64,000 nt of DNA from Cohnella lubricantis (GCF_014212015.1 NZ_JACJVN010000024.1:58511-122510); one strand, 5' to 3'. Positions 16,017 through 24,865 are shown, counted from the first letter of the stretch. Made by a program: numbers and translations. The notes: generated by a model from the sequence alone, not told the origin.

Positions 16017-16862
16017 CAGCGTGAACACCGACAGCTCCGGAACGCTGCCGAAGCGGAAGGGCAGCCGCGTCATGCCGATGCCGCGGTTCACATACAGCAG
16101 CAGGTGGCTGCGGCCGGACCGCGGCGGTTGATGGGGGAGGCGGTGACATCCGCGCACGTACTTGCGGCCTTCGGAAGTCCGAATGATCGCCCCTACGAAG
16201 GGCAGCGCCACCTGGCCGCCATGGCTGTGGCCGGACAGCTGCACATCGATCGGGTAGGCGACATGGCGGCTGGCGGGATCCGGTTCGTGGCAGAGGAGCA
16301 GATGGAAGCCGTGCTTGGACAGAACGGACAGCGCCTTGCGCGGCTTCGGCCGTCCCCGCACGTAATCGTCGAGACCGGAGATGGTGATCGCTTCGCCGCC
16401 GGCCAGCGCGATGCGCTTCGTCTCGTTGACGAGCACCGTGAAGCCGCCGGCGGACAGCAGCGGGCCGGAGATGCGGGTGATCTTGTCACGGCCGAAGTCG
16501 TGATTGCCGTAGACAGCGAACTTGCCAAGCGGAGCATGAATGCGCTTGAGCAGCGGGATGACGGCGGCGTCCCCTTCAGGCTTTGCGCGGCCGTCGAATA
16601 GGTCGCCGGTGAAGACAACGATGTCCGGCTGCAGCGCATTCATCTTGCCGACCAATTGCTCGAAGCGGCGCAAGGAGTGGAAGTACCCGAGGTGGGTGTC
16701 GCTGAACTGCACGATTCGCTTGCCTTCGAAGCCGCGGGGCAGCTCGGGCGAGGCGATCTCCAGACGCGTCACGGTTAAGCGCCGCGGGGCGATGAAGCAG
16801 GCATAGACAGCCAGCAATAACGCAGCGAGGCATAGAATGATCCAGAGCAGTTCGGCAGCCAT
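15999..16862 (-). CDS. Membrane-anchored metallophosphoesterase (YkuE/YaeI-like)
   Basis: A 287-residue calcineurin-like phosphoesterase. An N-terminal membrane anchor (LLWIILCLAALLLAVYACF, 5-23) is followed by the metal-binding series FSDTHLG (about 53-59), FTGDLFDG, YGNHDFG, CHEPD and SGHSHGGQ. The active domain is probably outside the membrane, where relatives act on lipids or phosphodiesters. ATG 16862 follows GGAGGCGTTCGA. The last codons (..LRRQGE) fall in the tenth copy of the downstream tandem array, so the stop and the C-terminus may have been reshaped by repeat expansion. Confidence 0.9.
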   Translation of the reverse strand: MAAELLWIILCLAALLLAVYACFIAPRRLTVTRLEIASPELPRGFEGKRIVQFSDTHLGYFHSLRRFEQLVGKMNALQPDIVVFTGDLFDGRAKPEGDAAVIPLLKRIHAPLGKFAVYGNHDFGRDKITRISGPLLSAGGFTVLVNETKRIALAGGEAITISGLDDYVRGRPKPRKALSVLSKHGFHLLLCHEPDPASRHVAYPIDVQLSGHSHGGQVALPFVGAIIRTSEGRKYVRGCHRLPHQPPRSGRSHLLLYVNRGIGMTRLPFRFGSVPELSVFTLRRQGE

Positions 16863-17007
16863 TCGAACGCCTCCCCTTCCCCATATTCTCCATATCGTAG
16901 CAAAAAAACGCTATCTGCACAAAACTCGTTCTCGCAAGGCGACCGTAGCGCTTCACTTCTATAGCGGTTAAGATAGAGATAGATAGGTTGAGAAGGGAGA
17001 GAATGCC

Positions 17008-17550
17008 ATGATCAGAGGCGATCGCATTCACCTCAAGCCGTTGACTGCCGATGACGCAGCGGAACTGCTTCGATTGCAGCTCGATAACCGCGAGTTCTTC
17101 GAACCGTTCACCTTGACTCGCGACGAAGACTACTATACGCTGGACGCCCAACTGGAGAGAATCCAGAAGCAGATCGAAGCGAGACTCAATGATCAAGCCT
17201 ACAGCTTCGGCATTTTCCTGAATCATGACAACAGATTGATTGGAGCGATCAGCCTATTCCAAGTGCTGCGGTCAGCGCTTCAGTCCGCGCTGATCGGCTA
17301 CGACTTAGACCAGCGGCATAATGGCCAAGGCTACATGACAGAAGCTGCGCGTCTCGTTGTCGATTATGCGTTCGGCGAGCTTGGGCTGCATCGGATCGAG
17401 GCAGGCGTCATGCCGCATAATGTTGGCTCCATCCGCGTATTGGAGAAGGCCGGATTCCACAAGGAAGGGATCGCCCGCAAGAACGTCCGGATTAACGGCA
17501 AGTGGGAGGACCATCAAGTGCTGGCGATTCTAAATCCGAACGACGAGTAG
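17008..17550 (+). CDS. GNAT acetyltransferase, RimJ/RimL type
   Basis: A 180-residue N-acetyltransferase. It starts with GDRIHLKPLTADDAAELLRL, as in ribosomal-protein acetyltransferases. The acetyl-CoA loop is HNGQGYMTEAARLVVDYAF (about 110-128) and the C-terminal GNAT motif is HNVGSIRVLEKAGFHKEG. RimJ-like members acetylate protein N-termini or small amines; the substrate is not evident. ATG 17008 follows AGAAGGGAGAG. The esterase gene follows after 55 bases. Confidence 0.9.
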   Translation: MIRGDRIHLKPLTADDAAELLRLQLDNREFFEPFTLTRDEDYYTLDAQLERIQKQIEARLNDQAYSFGIFLNHDNRLIGAISLFQVLRSALQSALIGYDLDQRHNGQGYMTEAARLVVDYAFGELGLHRIEAGVMPHNVGSIRVLEKAGFHKEGIARKNVRINGKWEDHQVLAILNPNDE

Positions 17551-17605
17551 CTGCATCCATCTTGCGACCTATTAATCCAAGATTAAGAGGAGGCCTCGAT
17601 TCGAT

Positions 17606-18400
17606 ATGGCGCTCATTCATTGTCATTTCTTCTCCGAATCGTTGGGCATTAGCACGTCCATGACCGTCATTCTGCCGCAGCAGACGAGCGGACAGATCGG
17701 CATGAGCGGCTGGTCTGGCGGCGGCAAGCACCCGGCTTTGTACTTGCTTCACGGCTTCTCGGACGACGATACGATCTGGACGCGTCGAACGTCCATCGAG
17801 CGCTATGTCGCGGAGCTCGGCTTAGCCGTCGTCATGCCGAACGTCCACAAGAGTTTCTATGCGGACATGGCGTACGGCGACCGCTACTGGACGTTCCTGT
17901 CGGAGGAGCTGCCGGCTGTCGCGCGCTCGTTCTTCCCGCTGTCGGACAAGCGCGAGGACAACTTCGTCGCGGGACTGTCGATGGGCGGCTACGGCGCGTT
18001 CAAGTGGGCGCTGCGCCATCCGGACCGGTTCGCGGCGGCGGCCAGCCTGTCGGGCGCGCTCGATCTGGCGGAGCACATGGCCCAGGCGGCGGACACATCG
18101 ATGAACCGCGTGTTCAAGCTTATTTTCGGAGATCGGGAGATTCGAGGGACGGAGGACGACTTGCTCTGGCTGCTGGAGCAGAGCGGGAAGACGGAAGGCT
18201 TGATGCCGGCGTTGTTCCAGAGCTGCGGCACGGAAGATTTTCTATATGAAGACAACGTGGCCTTCCGGGAGAAGCTCGCGAGCGTCGGCTATCCTTCCGC
18301 TTATGTATATGAGGAGCATCCGGGCGCCCATACGTGGGAATATTGGGACGAACATATCCAGCGGGCTCTGCGATTCTTCATGGAGCAGCGCGACGGCTGA
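17606..18400 (+). CDS. Alpha/beta hydrolase, tributyrin esterase (EstA/esterase D) type
   Basis: A 264-residue serine esterase. The catalytic signature is GLSMGGYGAFKWAL (Ser about 126); the oxyanion region is YLLHGFSDDDTIW and the histidine lies in HPGAHTWEYWDEHI. This arrangement matches the esterase D group, which includes tributyrin esterases and S-formylglutathione hydrolases. The latter role is less likely in a bacillithiol organism. There is no signal peptide. ATG 17606 follows GAGGAGG. Confidence 0.88.
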   Translation: MALIHCHFFSESLGISTSMTVILPQQTSGQIGMSGWSGGGKHPALYLLHGFSDDDTIWTRRTSIERYVAELGLAVVMPNVHKSFYADMAYGDRYWTFLSEELPAVARSFFPLSDKREDNFVAGLSMGGYGAFKWALRHPDRFAAAASLSGALDLAEHMAQAADTSMNRVFKLIFGDREIRGTEDDLLWLLEQSGKTEGLMPALFQSCGTEDFLYEDNVAFREKLASVGYPSAYVYEEHPGAHTWEYWDEHIQRALRFFMEQRDG

Positions 18401-18417
18401 CGAAGGGATAAGTGTAC

Positions 18418-19074
18418 ATGTCGAAAATACAAAAGCCGAAGCCGCCGGCGGAACCGCCGCGCTTCGCCGAACCGCTCCCCGGCATCGAATGGCCGGAGGA
18501 GCTGACGGATGACGCCATCGTGGAAGGAGGCACGATTAGCGGAGGGGAAGTGGCCGGGCAGACGGCGAACCGCGTCTCGCTGCGGCGCCTCGTGTTCGAG
18601 CGGGTGACGTTCACGGACAATGACCTGACCCGGCTGGAGCTGAGCGATGTCATCTTCGACCATTGCGACCTGTCGAATGCGCAGTTCAGCGGCGCGGCGA
18701 TCCACCGGGCAGTGTTCCGCGATTGCAAGATCATGGGGATCGATCTATCCGATACGCTGCTGCGGGACGTCCGGTTCGAGGAATGCTATGGCGACTACGC
18801 TAATCTGCGCTTCGCCGATCTGAAGCATGCGGTGTTCGAGACGTGCTCGCTGAACAACGCCGACTTCTATGGCTCGGCGTTCCAGAAGGTGCACTTCCAG
18901 CGGTCGAAGCTCGATCATGCGCAGTTCACGGGCACGAAGCTCGAAGGCATCGACCTGAGCGATTGCGAGTTCGACACGCTGCTGGCGGAGCCGGACAATG
19001 TGCGCGGCTGCATCATCTCGCTCGGCCAAGCGACGGCGTTCCTGCCGCTGCTCGGGGTGGTCGTGAAGGAATAA
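18418..19074 (+). CDS. Pentapeptide repeat protein
   Basis: A 218-residue protein with a polar N-terminus and a central right-handed beta-helix made of A(D/N)LXX-type pentapeptides. The repeats run from about residue 55 to 190, for example LSNAQF, LRFADLKHAVF, LNNADFYGS, LDHAQFTGT and LEGIDLSDCEF. Such proteins include DNA-gyrase protectors (Qnr, MfpA), but most have no known role and this one lacks a clear Qnr loop. ATG 18418 is supported by GAAGGGA nine bases upstream; GTG 18412 is in the same frame. Confidence 0.88.
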   Translation: MSKIQKPKPPAEPPRFAEPLPGIEWPEELTDDAIVEGGTISGGEVAGQTANRVSLRRLVFERVTFTDNDLTRLELSDVIFDHCDLSNAQFSGAAIHRAVFRDCKIMGIDLSDTLLRDVRFEECYGDYANLRFADLKHAVFETCSLNNADFYGSAFQKVHFQRSKLDHAQFTGTKLEGIDLSDCEFDTLLAEPDNVRGCIISLGQATAFLPLLGVVVKE

Positions 19075-19205
19075 GGGTGTATCGTACAATGAGTAACGGG
19101 ATTTTTATCGAAAATAAATCTCTTTGAATGTCGAAATCGAAGCTCCCGAATCGACATGATAACGAAACCAAATTCCAATAGGGTTCAATAGGGAGGCGTT
19201 ATCGA

Positions 19206-19553
19206 ATGAATTACACTTTGATGTTTTACGAGAATCAGGAGGACTTCGCGGCAAGGAAGGATCCTGCCAGACAGCAAGACTACCTGGCGGGCTGGTCGCA
19301 CTATGTCCATGCTCTGCGCGAGGCCGGGATTGTCGTATTCGGCTCGGGACTTCATGCTCCCGAGACGGCCGCCACGATGAAGCGCCGGGGCGGGGAGATG
19401 TCTGTTCAGGACGGACCGTTCCCTGAGACCAAGGAGCAGCTCGGCGGGATCTTCGTCATTGATGTGCCGGACATCGACTCCGCATTAGAGTGGGCTGCCA
19501 GAGGGCCTGTCGATACGGTTGAGGTCAGACAGAACATTCCCGCGCTGAAGTAA
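19206..19553 (+). CDS. YCII/DGPF-domain protein
   Basis: A 115-residue ferredoxin-like-fold protein of the YCII family. The family tag DGPFPETKEQLGGIFVID is at about 74-91. The N-terminus MNYTLMFYENQEDFAAR is typical. In many genomes this type stands directly before an ECF42-group sigma factor, as here: only seven bases separate it from the next start, so they form one operon. Its function is unknown. ATG 19206 follows GGGAGGCG. Confidence 0.9.
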   Translation: MNYTLMFYENQEDFAARKDPARQQDYLAGWSHYVHALREAGIVVFGSGLHAPETAATMKRRGGEMSVQDGPFPETKEQLGGIFVIDVPDIDSALEWAARGPVDTVEVRQNIPALK

Positions 19554-19560
19554 TCGTTCG

Positions 19561-20784
19561 ATGGACACACGTCAGGTCATTGAAGAGACGGCCCGTGATG
19601 CGTATAGTAGATTGCTCTCCTACTTGGCCGTCAATTGGCGGGATCTGCAGGCGGTAGAGGATGCCATTGGCGATGCCTTTCTCGCTGCGGTGGAGACTTG
19701 GCCGAAGTCCGGCGTTCCGGACAAGCCTGAGGCGTGGCTGGTTACGGCTGCCCGAAGGCGGCTTATCGACCGTGCCCGCCGAACCCGTATATCCGATCGC
19801 GCGCTGCCGACACTGCTAGCCATGTCCGAGGATACGCAGCGTCTGACGACTTCGAACGCTGCCTTCCCGGACGAACGGCTGAGGATGATGTTCCTCTGTA
19901 CGCATCCGGCTATTGATCCAGCAATGCGTACGCCGCTTATGCTGCAGACGGTGCTGGGAATCGATGCCGCTCGAATCGCGTCTGCCTTCATCGTCAAGCC
20001 CTCAACCATGAGCCAGCGCCTGACTCGGGCAAAGGCCAAGATCCGATCGGATCGCCTTACTTTCGAGATGCCGGATGCTGAGGAGATTCCGGAACGTCTC
20101 GATTCCGTCCTGGAGGCTATCTATGCCGCTTACGGAAGCGGGTGGGACGAAGCGGCCATGCCCGATTCGCCCCGCAGGAAGTTGACGGATGAAGCGATCT
20201 ATTTAACCAAGCTGCTTCTCCCGTTCGCCCCGCGCGAACCGGAGGTTTACGGCTTGTTGGCGCTCATGCTGCATTGCGAAGCGCGCCGCGAGGCGCGGCA
20301 CGATGACGAGGGGAACTATGTTCCCCTCTCGGAGCAGCAATGTACGCGATGGGATCAAGGCTTGATGCTGGAGGCGGAACGTTATCTGCATCTGGCCTCG
20401 CAAGCAGGCGGAATGGGCCGATATCAACTGATGGCGGCGGTTCAGTCGGTGCATGCGCAGCGCTTGCGGACTGGACGTATCGAGTGGGAGGCGATTGCTC
20501 AGTTATACGAGGGCCTCGTTCGCTTACACCCCACGCTAGGCGCATTAGTCGGCCGAGCCGCCGCAGTCGCGGAAGCTTATGGAGCGGAGAGCGGTATTGC
20601 CTGCCTGGAAGCTATTCCATCTGCGGAAGTAGTAAGCTATCAGCCGTATTGGGCGCTCGCCGGTCATCTGTACAAGCGGACGCATCGAGAAGAAGACGCC
20701 CATTCTGCTTACAGCCGAGCTATCGGACTTAGCACAGATGTCGCGGTTCGGCAATATCTAAGCCGCCAAGCTTCCGAGATTTAA
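19561..20784 (+). CDS. ECF sigma factor, ECF42-like with long C-terminal extension
   Basis: A 407-residue extracytoplasmic-function sigma factor. Region 2 is at about 13-75 (YSRLLSYLAVNWRDLQAVEDAIGDAFLAA...PEAWLVTAARRRLIDRARR). Region 4 is at about 115-165 (RTPLMLQTVLGIDAARIASAFIVKPSTMSQRLTRAKAKI). A helical extension of more than 200 residues follows, with TPR-like segments near the end (PYWALAGHLYKRTHREEDAHSAYSRAIGL). No anti-sigma gene is present. ECF42 members depend on this extension for activity and are paired with YCII/DGPF proteins, as seen upstream. Promoter targets are not known. Confidence 0.88.
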   Translation: MDTRQVIEETARDAYSRLLSYLAVNWRDLQAVEDAIGDAFLAAVETWPKSGVPDKPEAWLVTAARRRLIDRARRTRISDRALPTLLAMSEDTQRLTTSNAAFPDERLRMMFLCTHPAIDPAMRTPLMLQTVLGIDAARIASAFIVKPSTMSQRLTRAKAKIRSDRLTFEMPDAEEIPERLDSVLEAIYAAYGSGWDEAAMPDSPRRKLTDEAIYLTKLLLPFAPREPEVYGLLALMLHCEARREARHDDEGNYVPLSEQQCTRWDQGLMLEAERYLHLASQAGGMGRYQLMAAVQSVHAQRLRTGRIEWEAIAQLYEGLVRLHPTLGALVGRAAAVAEAYGAESGIACLEAIPSAEVVSYQPYWALAGHLYKRTHREEDAHSAYSRAIGLSTDVAVRQYLSRQASEI

Positions 20785-20832
20785 CCTGTTCGGATCAACG
20801 CTTATGCTCGCGGAGCCGAGCCGGGAACAACC

Positions 20833-20874
20833 AAACAGCGATGCCAAGGTCGATAGCCTTGCATCGCTGTTTTT
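20833..20874. terminator. Bidirectional terminator between the sigma factor and lrgB genes
   Basis: AAACAGCGATGCCAAGG pairs with CCTTGCATCGCTGTTT (one bulge), followed by T on the plus side and preceded by A-rich sequence for the minus side. It lies between two convergent genes. Confidence 0.85.
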
Positions 20875-20975
20875 GGGTTGGCCCGTTGCAGCGCCCGAAG
20901 CGCCTGATACTCGCCAAAGAGGGTAATCAGGTTACCTGCATTAGAGCCTCACCGAGTTGTCGGCTCAACCCTCTC

Positions 20976-21653
20976 TCACCCGAACCAAGGCACGATCCAC
21001 GGCGCGACGCACAGCGTCACGAACGCCGTGAAGATCATCGCGATGCTCGCGACCGAGCCGGTGACGGCGTCATACTCCAGCGCCTTGCTGATACCGGCCG
21101 AGTGCGCGCTCGTGCCGAACAGCACGCCGCGCGCGACCGGGCTGCGCATCCGCAGGCCGCGGACAATCAATGGTCCCATCACGAGGCCGAGCACGCCCGT
21201 GAACAGCGTCGCGACCGCGGTGATGGTCGGGATGCCGCCGATCATGTCCGCGATCGACAGCGCGATCGGCGTCGTGGACGACCTCGGCGCGAGGCTGTCC
21301 GTCACGTCCGTCGGCAAGCGGAACAGCTGCGCCAGCTCCACGGACGTGACAATCGCGGCGACAGCGCCGCAGCCCGCGCCGGCTGCGATCGCAAGCGCAT
21401 GCTTGCGCAGCACGTCCATATGCTTGTAGAGCGTGACCGCCAGCGCGATCGTTGCCGGTTCGACCATGTCGCTAAGCAATTCCGCGCCATGGTCATACGA
21501 AGCGAACGACACGCCGAACAGCTTCAGCGCAATGATTAGAATAATCGGCGTGACGAGCAGCGGCGTTAGGTAGATTTTCGGAACTCTCTTATATAGGCGC
21601 TTCGCGGCGAAGTACACGGCAACCGTCACGCAGAACCAGAGAACGGCGCTCAT
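20976..21653 (-). CDS. lrgB: LrgB/CidB family membrane protein
   Basis: A 225-residue membrane protein of the LrgB/CidB family, which together with LrgA/CidA affects murein hydrolase activity, cell death and overflow-metabolite (for example pyruvate) transport. Several hydrophobic helices are present, with the conserved stretch LAPRSSTTPIALSIADMIGGIPTIT (cited in part) and GVLFGTSAHSAGISKAL. The ATG at 21653 overlaps the lrgA stop by four bases. Probably activated by the divergent LysR protein. Confidence 0.92.
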   Translation of the reverse strand: MSAVLWFCVTVAVYFAAKRLYKRVPKIYLTPLLVTPIILIIALKLFGVSFASYDHGAELLSDMVEPATIALAVTLYKHMDVLRKHALAIAAGAGCGAVAAIVTSVELAQLFRLPTDVTDSLAPRSSTTPIALSIADMIGGIPTITAVATLFTGVLGLVMGPLIVRGLRMRSPVARGVLFGTSAHSAGISKALEYDAVTGSVASIAMIFTAFVTLCVAPWIVPWFG

Positions 21654-22165
21654 GCGCCCACCTTCCCTTCGGACCCCGCCGCTTTAGCGGGGTTTGCTCC
21701 ATTAGCAGCAATCCGATTAGCAGCAATCGCGCCACTCGCAGCAATTGCTGCATTCGCGGTTCTTGCGTCATTCGCCGCTCCCGATCCAATCGCTGCCCCC
21801 GCGCCATCCACGGCCCTCGCGGCAATCCGTTCGCCGATCCAGCCGGCGCATGCCATGACGGCCGCCGTGCTGACGATAATCGTAATCGCGATTTGCCAGC
21901 CGCTGCTGGCGACCAAGCTGCCGTAATTGACAATGCCCACCGCGGCCGGGATGAAGAACAGCAGCATCTCGCCGAGCAGCCACTTCGAGCCCCGGTCGAT
22001 CCAGCTAAGCCGAATCCAGCCCAGCTTCAGCAGCGCGAACAGCATCGCGATGCCAAGAATGCTGCCGGGAATCGGCAGGCGAAGCCAATCCACTAGCGCA
22101 TCGGCGATCCGGGCGACAACGATATAGAAGACGACCTGGCAGGCCGTTATCCCCCATTTTCTCAT
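21650..22165 (-). CDS. lrgA: LrgA/CidA family holin-like protein with Ala-rich tail
   Basis: A 171-residue partner of LrgB. The first 115 residues are the family domain with four hydrophobic segments, including RLPIPGSILGIAMLFALLKLGWI and LLFFIPAAVGIVNYG. Family members usually end near 120-150 residues. Here a tail of about 50 residues, rich in Ala, Asn and Gly (IAASGAIAANRIAANGANP), follows, with short internal repeats. The tail's DNA repeats GCAGCAATC-like words, which suggests local expansion. It is the first gene of the leftward pair. Confidence 0.88.
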   Translation of the reverse strand: MRKWGITACQVVFYIVVARIADALVDWLRLPIPGSILGIAMLFALLKLGWIRLSWIDRGSKWLLGEMLLFFIPAAVGIVNYGSLVASSGWQIAITIIVSTAAVMACAGWIGERIAARAVDGAGAAIGSGAANDARTANAAIAASGAIAANRIAANGANPAKAAGSEGKVGA

Positions 22166-22227
22166 GAGCAGGTTCCCCTTCTTTCTCTATTGCAAGTATA
22201 GGCCGTTGCACATCATTCGTAAAATGA

Positions 22228-22242
22228 ATATATTGAATATAT
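22228..22242. promoter_or_regulatory. LysR-type T-N11-A dyad between lrgA and lysR
   Basis: ATATAT-TGA-ATATAT (22228-22242) contains TATATTGAATATA, an exact T-N11-A box. It lies in the divergent intergenic region, where a CidR-like regulator would bind. Confidence 0.5.
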
Positions 22243-22276
22243 TACATTCCATATATCTATGATTGGAGCGCGATGA

Positions 22277-23170
22277 ATGGACATCCGCCATCTGCAATGC
22301 ATCACCGAGATTGTGCGCCTCAGCAGCTTCACCAGAGCCGCCGAATCGATGCACGTCACGCAGCCGACGATCAGCAAGATGATCAAAGGCCTCGAGAACG
22401 AGCTGAACGTAGAGATCTTCGTCCGCGACGGCAAGCAGGTGAAGCTGACGGACGCCGGCGAAGCGATCGTGCGGCACGCGGGCCCGATTCTGCAGCTGTT
22501 CGACGGCTTGCGAACGGAGCTGAACGACATCACCTACTTGAACAAAGGCTCCATCCGGATCGGCCTGCCGCCGATGGCCGGCTCAAGCTTCTTCCCGCCC
22601 GTGTTCAAGCAGTTCCAAGAGCGTTACCCGGGCATCCGCATCCGCATGTTCGAGAACGGCGCTGTCAAGATCGGGGAGGACCTGGCGGCCGGCAGACTGG
22701 ACGTCGGCGTCGTGCTGCTGCCGATTAATTCCGAGGTGTTCGATTCGTTCCCAATCGTGCAGGATCGGCTGAAGGTTGTCCTTCCGAAGGCGCATCGGCT
22801 GGCGGATCGCCGCCGAATCGAGTTGGCGGAGCTGGCGGACGAGCCGTTCATTCTGTTCGACAACGACTTCGCGCTGCACGAGCGGATTCTGGCTGAGTGC
22901 CGCGCCATCGGATTCGAGCCGCGCGTCGCGTACGAGAGCTCGCAGTGGGACTTCATCGGCGAGATGGCCGGCGAAGGGCTCGGCGTGGCGATGCTGCCCG
23001 ATTCGATCTGCCGTTCGCTTAATCCGGACAAGGCGAGGGCCGTGCCGCTGGTGAACCCGATCATCCCTTGGGAGCTGGTCATGGCATGGCGGCGCGAAGG
23101 CTATCTATCGCTGGCAGCGAGGGAGTGGATTCGGTTCACGCGGAAGCTGTTCACACAATCTTCCTTATGA
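22277..23170 (+). CDS. LysR-type regulator, CidR-like
   Basis: A 297-residue LysR-family activator. The winged HTH occupies the first 65 residues (MDIRHLQCITEIVRLSSFTRAAESMHVTQPTISKMIKGLE, cited in part). The effector domain follows, starting near residue 90 (GSIRIGLPPMAGSSFFPPVFKQFQERYPGI, in part). It is divergent from lrgAB, the usual arrangement of CidR, which responds to acetate or pyruvate overflow. ATG 22277 has TTGGAG upstream; a second ATG at 22273 is out of frame. Confidence 0.9.
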   Translation: MDIRHLQCITEIVRLSSFTRAAESMHVTQPTISKMIKGLENELNVEIFVRDGKQVKLTDAGEAIVRHAGPILQLFDGLRTELNDITYLNKGSIRIGLPPMAGSSFFPPVFKQFQERYPGIRIRMFENGAVKIGEDLAAGRLDVGVVLLPINSEVFDSFPIVQDRLKVVLPKAHRLADRRRIELAELADEPFILFDNDFALHERILAECRAIGFEPRVAYESSQWDFIGEMAGEGLGVAMLPDSICRSLNPDKARAVPLVNPIIPWELVMAWRREGYLSLAAREWIRFTRKLFTQSSL

Positions 23171-23224
23171 TTGTGACCCAAGTTATAGTAATATGGGTCA
23201 TCATACATCAGAGGGGGAGAGGGT

Positions 23225-24115
23225 ATGCCGCAGCTATCGCGCAAACATACAATCCTCTATTTAACGTTTCTTGTCCTTATGTGGGGGGTCAACTGGCCCC
23301 TGTCCAAATATGCGCTCGACTTCACCCCGCCGATCCTGTTCGCAGGTCTTCGGACGTTCATCGGCGGCTTGCTGCTCATCGCGATCGCCGTGCCGCGCTG
23401 GCGGCAGCTGAGGCTGCGGGAGACGTGGCATATTTATCTTCTGTCAGCGTTTCTAAGCATTGTGTTCTACTACGGCTTCCAGACGATTGGCTTGCAATAC
23501 CTGCCTGCCGGGCTGTTCTCGGCGATTGTGTTCCTGCAGCCGGTGCTCGTCGGTTTGTTCGCGTGGGTATGGCTGGGCGAGCAGATGTACGGTCGGAAAA
23601 TGTTCGGTCTCCTCGTCGGCTTCGCCGGCGTCGCGGCGATGAGCCTTGGCGGACTGGAAGGCGGCGTCTCCTGGGCCGGAATCGCGCTTGCGCTCGCTTC
23701 GGCGCTTAGCTGGGCGCTCGGGACGATCTTCGTGAAGCGCACCTCCGTCAAGGTCGATTCGCTCTGGATGACCGCCATGCAGATTACGATCGGCGGCATC
23801 GTCATGCTCGGCTATGGCTCGGCGACGGAGAATTGGTCCGCGATCCATTGGACGGAGTCGTTCGTGCTGGACACGCTGTTCATCTCGATCTTCGTCATTG
23901 CGCTCGGCTGGCTCGTCTACTTCAAGCTGATCGGCTCGGGCGAAGCGTCAACAGTCGCCTCGTTCACGTTTCTCATTCCGGTCGTCTCGATCATCTGCAG
24001 CGTTCTGTTCCTGAACGAGCACGTCACGCTTAATCTGGCAGCCGGCTTGTTGCTCATCGTCATCAGCATTCTGCTCGTGAACGTGAAGCCGAAGCGGCTG
24101 AAGAGCGCGTCCTGA
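23225..24115 (+). CDS. EamA/DMT family transporter
   Basis: A 296-residue membrane protein with ten predicted helices in two EamA halves (about 10-140 and 155-290). The family start YLTFLVLMWGVNWPLSKYAL and the repeat-end blocks RKMFGLLVGFAGVAAMSLGG and VTLNLAAGLLLIVISILLVN are visible. EamA proteins export amino acids or metabolites; the substrate is unknown. ATG 23225 follows GAGGGGGAGAGGG. Confidence 0.9.
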   Translation: MPQLSRKHTILYLTFLVLMWGVNWPLSKYALDFTPPILFAGLRTFIGGLLLIAIAVPRWRQLRLRETWHIYLLSAFLSIVFYYGFQTIGLQYLPAGLFSAIVFLQPVLVGLFAWVWLGEQMYGRKMFGLLVGFAGVAAMSLGGLEGGVSWAGIALALASALSWALGTIFVKRTSVKVDSLWMTAMQITIGGIVMLGYGSATENWSAIHWTESFVLDTLFISIFVIALGWLVYFKLIGSGEASTVASFTFLIPVVSIICSVLFLNEHVTLNLAAGLLLIVISILLVNVKPKRLKSAS

Positions 24116-24179
24116 AGCTTGGGTATGGTAGAATAAGGACATACAGCTCCAGTCAGCGGACAAGAAGGAGATTAAGCGC

Positions 24180-24815
24180 ATGGGGAAATACTACGTGGTA
24201 TGGGCAGGGGCTAACCCGGGCATCTACGGAACCTGGCCGGAATGCCAGGCGCAGGTGAAGGGCATCGTCGATGCCAAGTACAAGTCCTATCCGACGCGTG
24301 AAGAAGCGGAGCGCGCCTTCCGCGAAGGCTGGAAGAAGCATTGGGGACGAGGGAAGAAGCCTTCGGCATCGACGGGTGTCAAGCCGGGAACAGCCGCTTC
24401 GGCGGAAGCGATTGACTACGACAGCATCTCGGTGGACGTCGGGACGCGCGGCAACCCCGGTCCGGTCGAATACAAGGGCGTCGATACGCGCACCGGCGAA
24501 GTGATCTTCGAGCGCGGGCCGATCCCGAACGGCACCAACAACTTGGGCGAATTCCTCGCTATCGTGCACGCGCTCGCTTACCTGAAGCAGCAGGGCAGCG
24601 CGAAGACCGTCTACAGCGATTCGCGGACGGCGCTTAAGTGGGTGCGGACGAAGCAGGTGGCGACGAACCTTCCGCGCAACGACTCGACGAAGGAGATCTG
24701 GGCGCTTGTCGATCGGGCGATCAGCTGGCTGCAGGTCAACTCCTACCCGAACAAGGTGCTCAAGTGGGAGACGGATTCGTGGGGCGAGATTAAGGCGGAC
24801 TACGGCCGCAAATAG
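24180..24815 (+). CDS. RNase H with viroplasmin-like N-terminal domain
   Basis: A 211-residue ribonuclease H type 1. The N-terminal caulimovirus-viroplasmin (hybrid-binding) domain is GKYYVVWAGANPGIYGTWPEC (residues 2-22, in part) with the PTREEAERAF helix. After a linker, the nuclease domain has the acidic residues in VDVGTRGNPG, NLGEFLAIVHAL, YSDSRTALKWV and the final WETDSWGEIKADYGR. It cleaves RNA in RNA-DNA hybrids. ATG 24180 follows AGAAGGAG. Confidence 0.92.
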   Translation: MGKYYVVWAGANPGIYGTWPECQAQVKGIVDAKYKSYPTREEAERAFREGWKKHWGRGKKPSASTGVKPGTAASAEAIDYDSISVDVGTRGNPGPVEYKGVDTRTGEVIFERGPIPNGTNNLGEFLAIVHALAYLKQQGSAKTVYSDSRTALKWVRTKQVATNLPRNDSTKEIWALVDRAISWLQVNSYPNKVLKWETDSWGEIKADYGRK

Positions 24816-24832
24816 ATTCTCAATTGCACGAG

Positions 24833-24865
24833 CAGCGCCGGGACCTTCAGGTCCCGGCGCTGTTT
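24833..24865 (+). terminator. Intrinsic terminator of the RNase H gene
   Basis: CAGCGCCGGGACC, loop TTCA, GGTCCCGGCGCTG, then TTT. Confidence 0.85.

Noticed and set aside
15137..16601. Long open frames across the two tandem arrays, on both strands
   Set aside because: They arise from repeats without stops, give low-complexity Arg/Cys/Ala peptides and lack ribosome sites.
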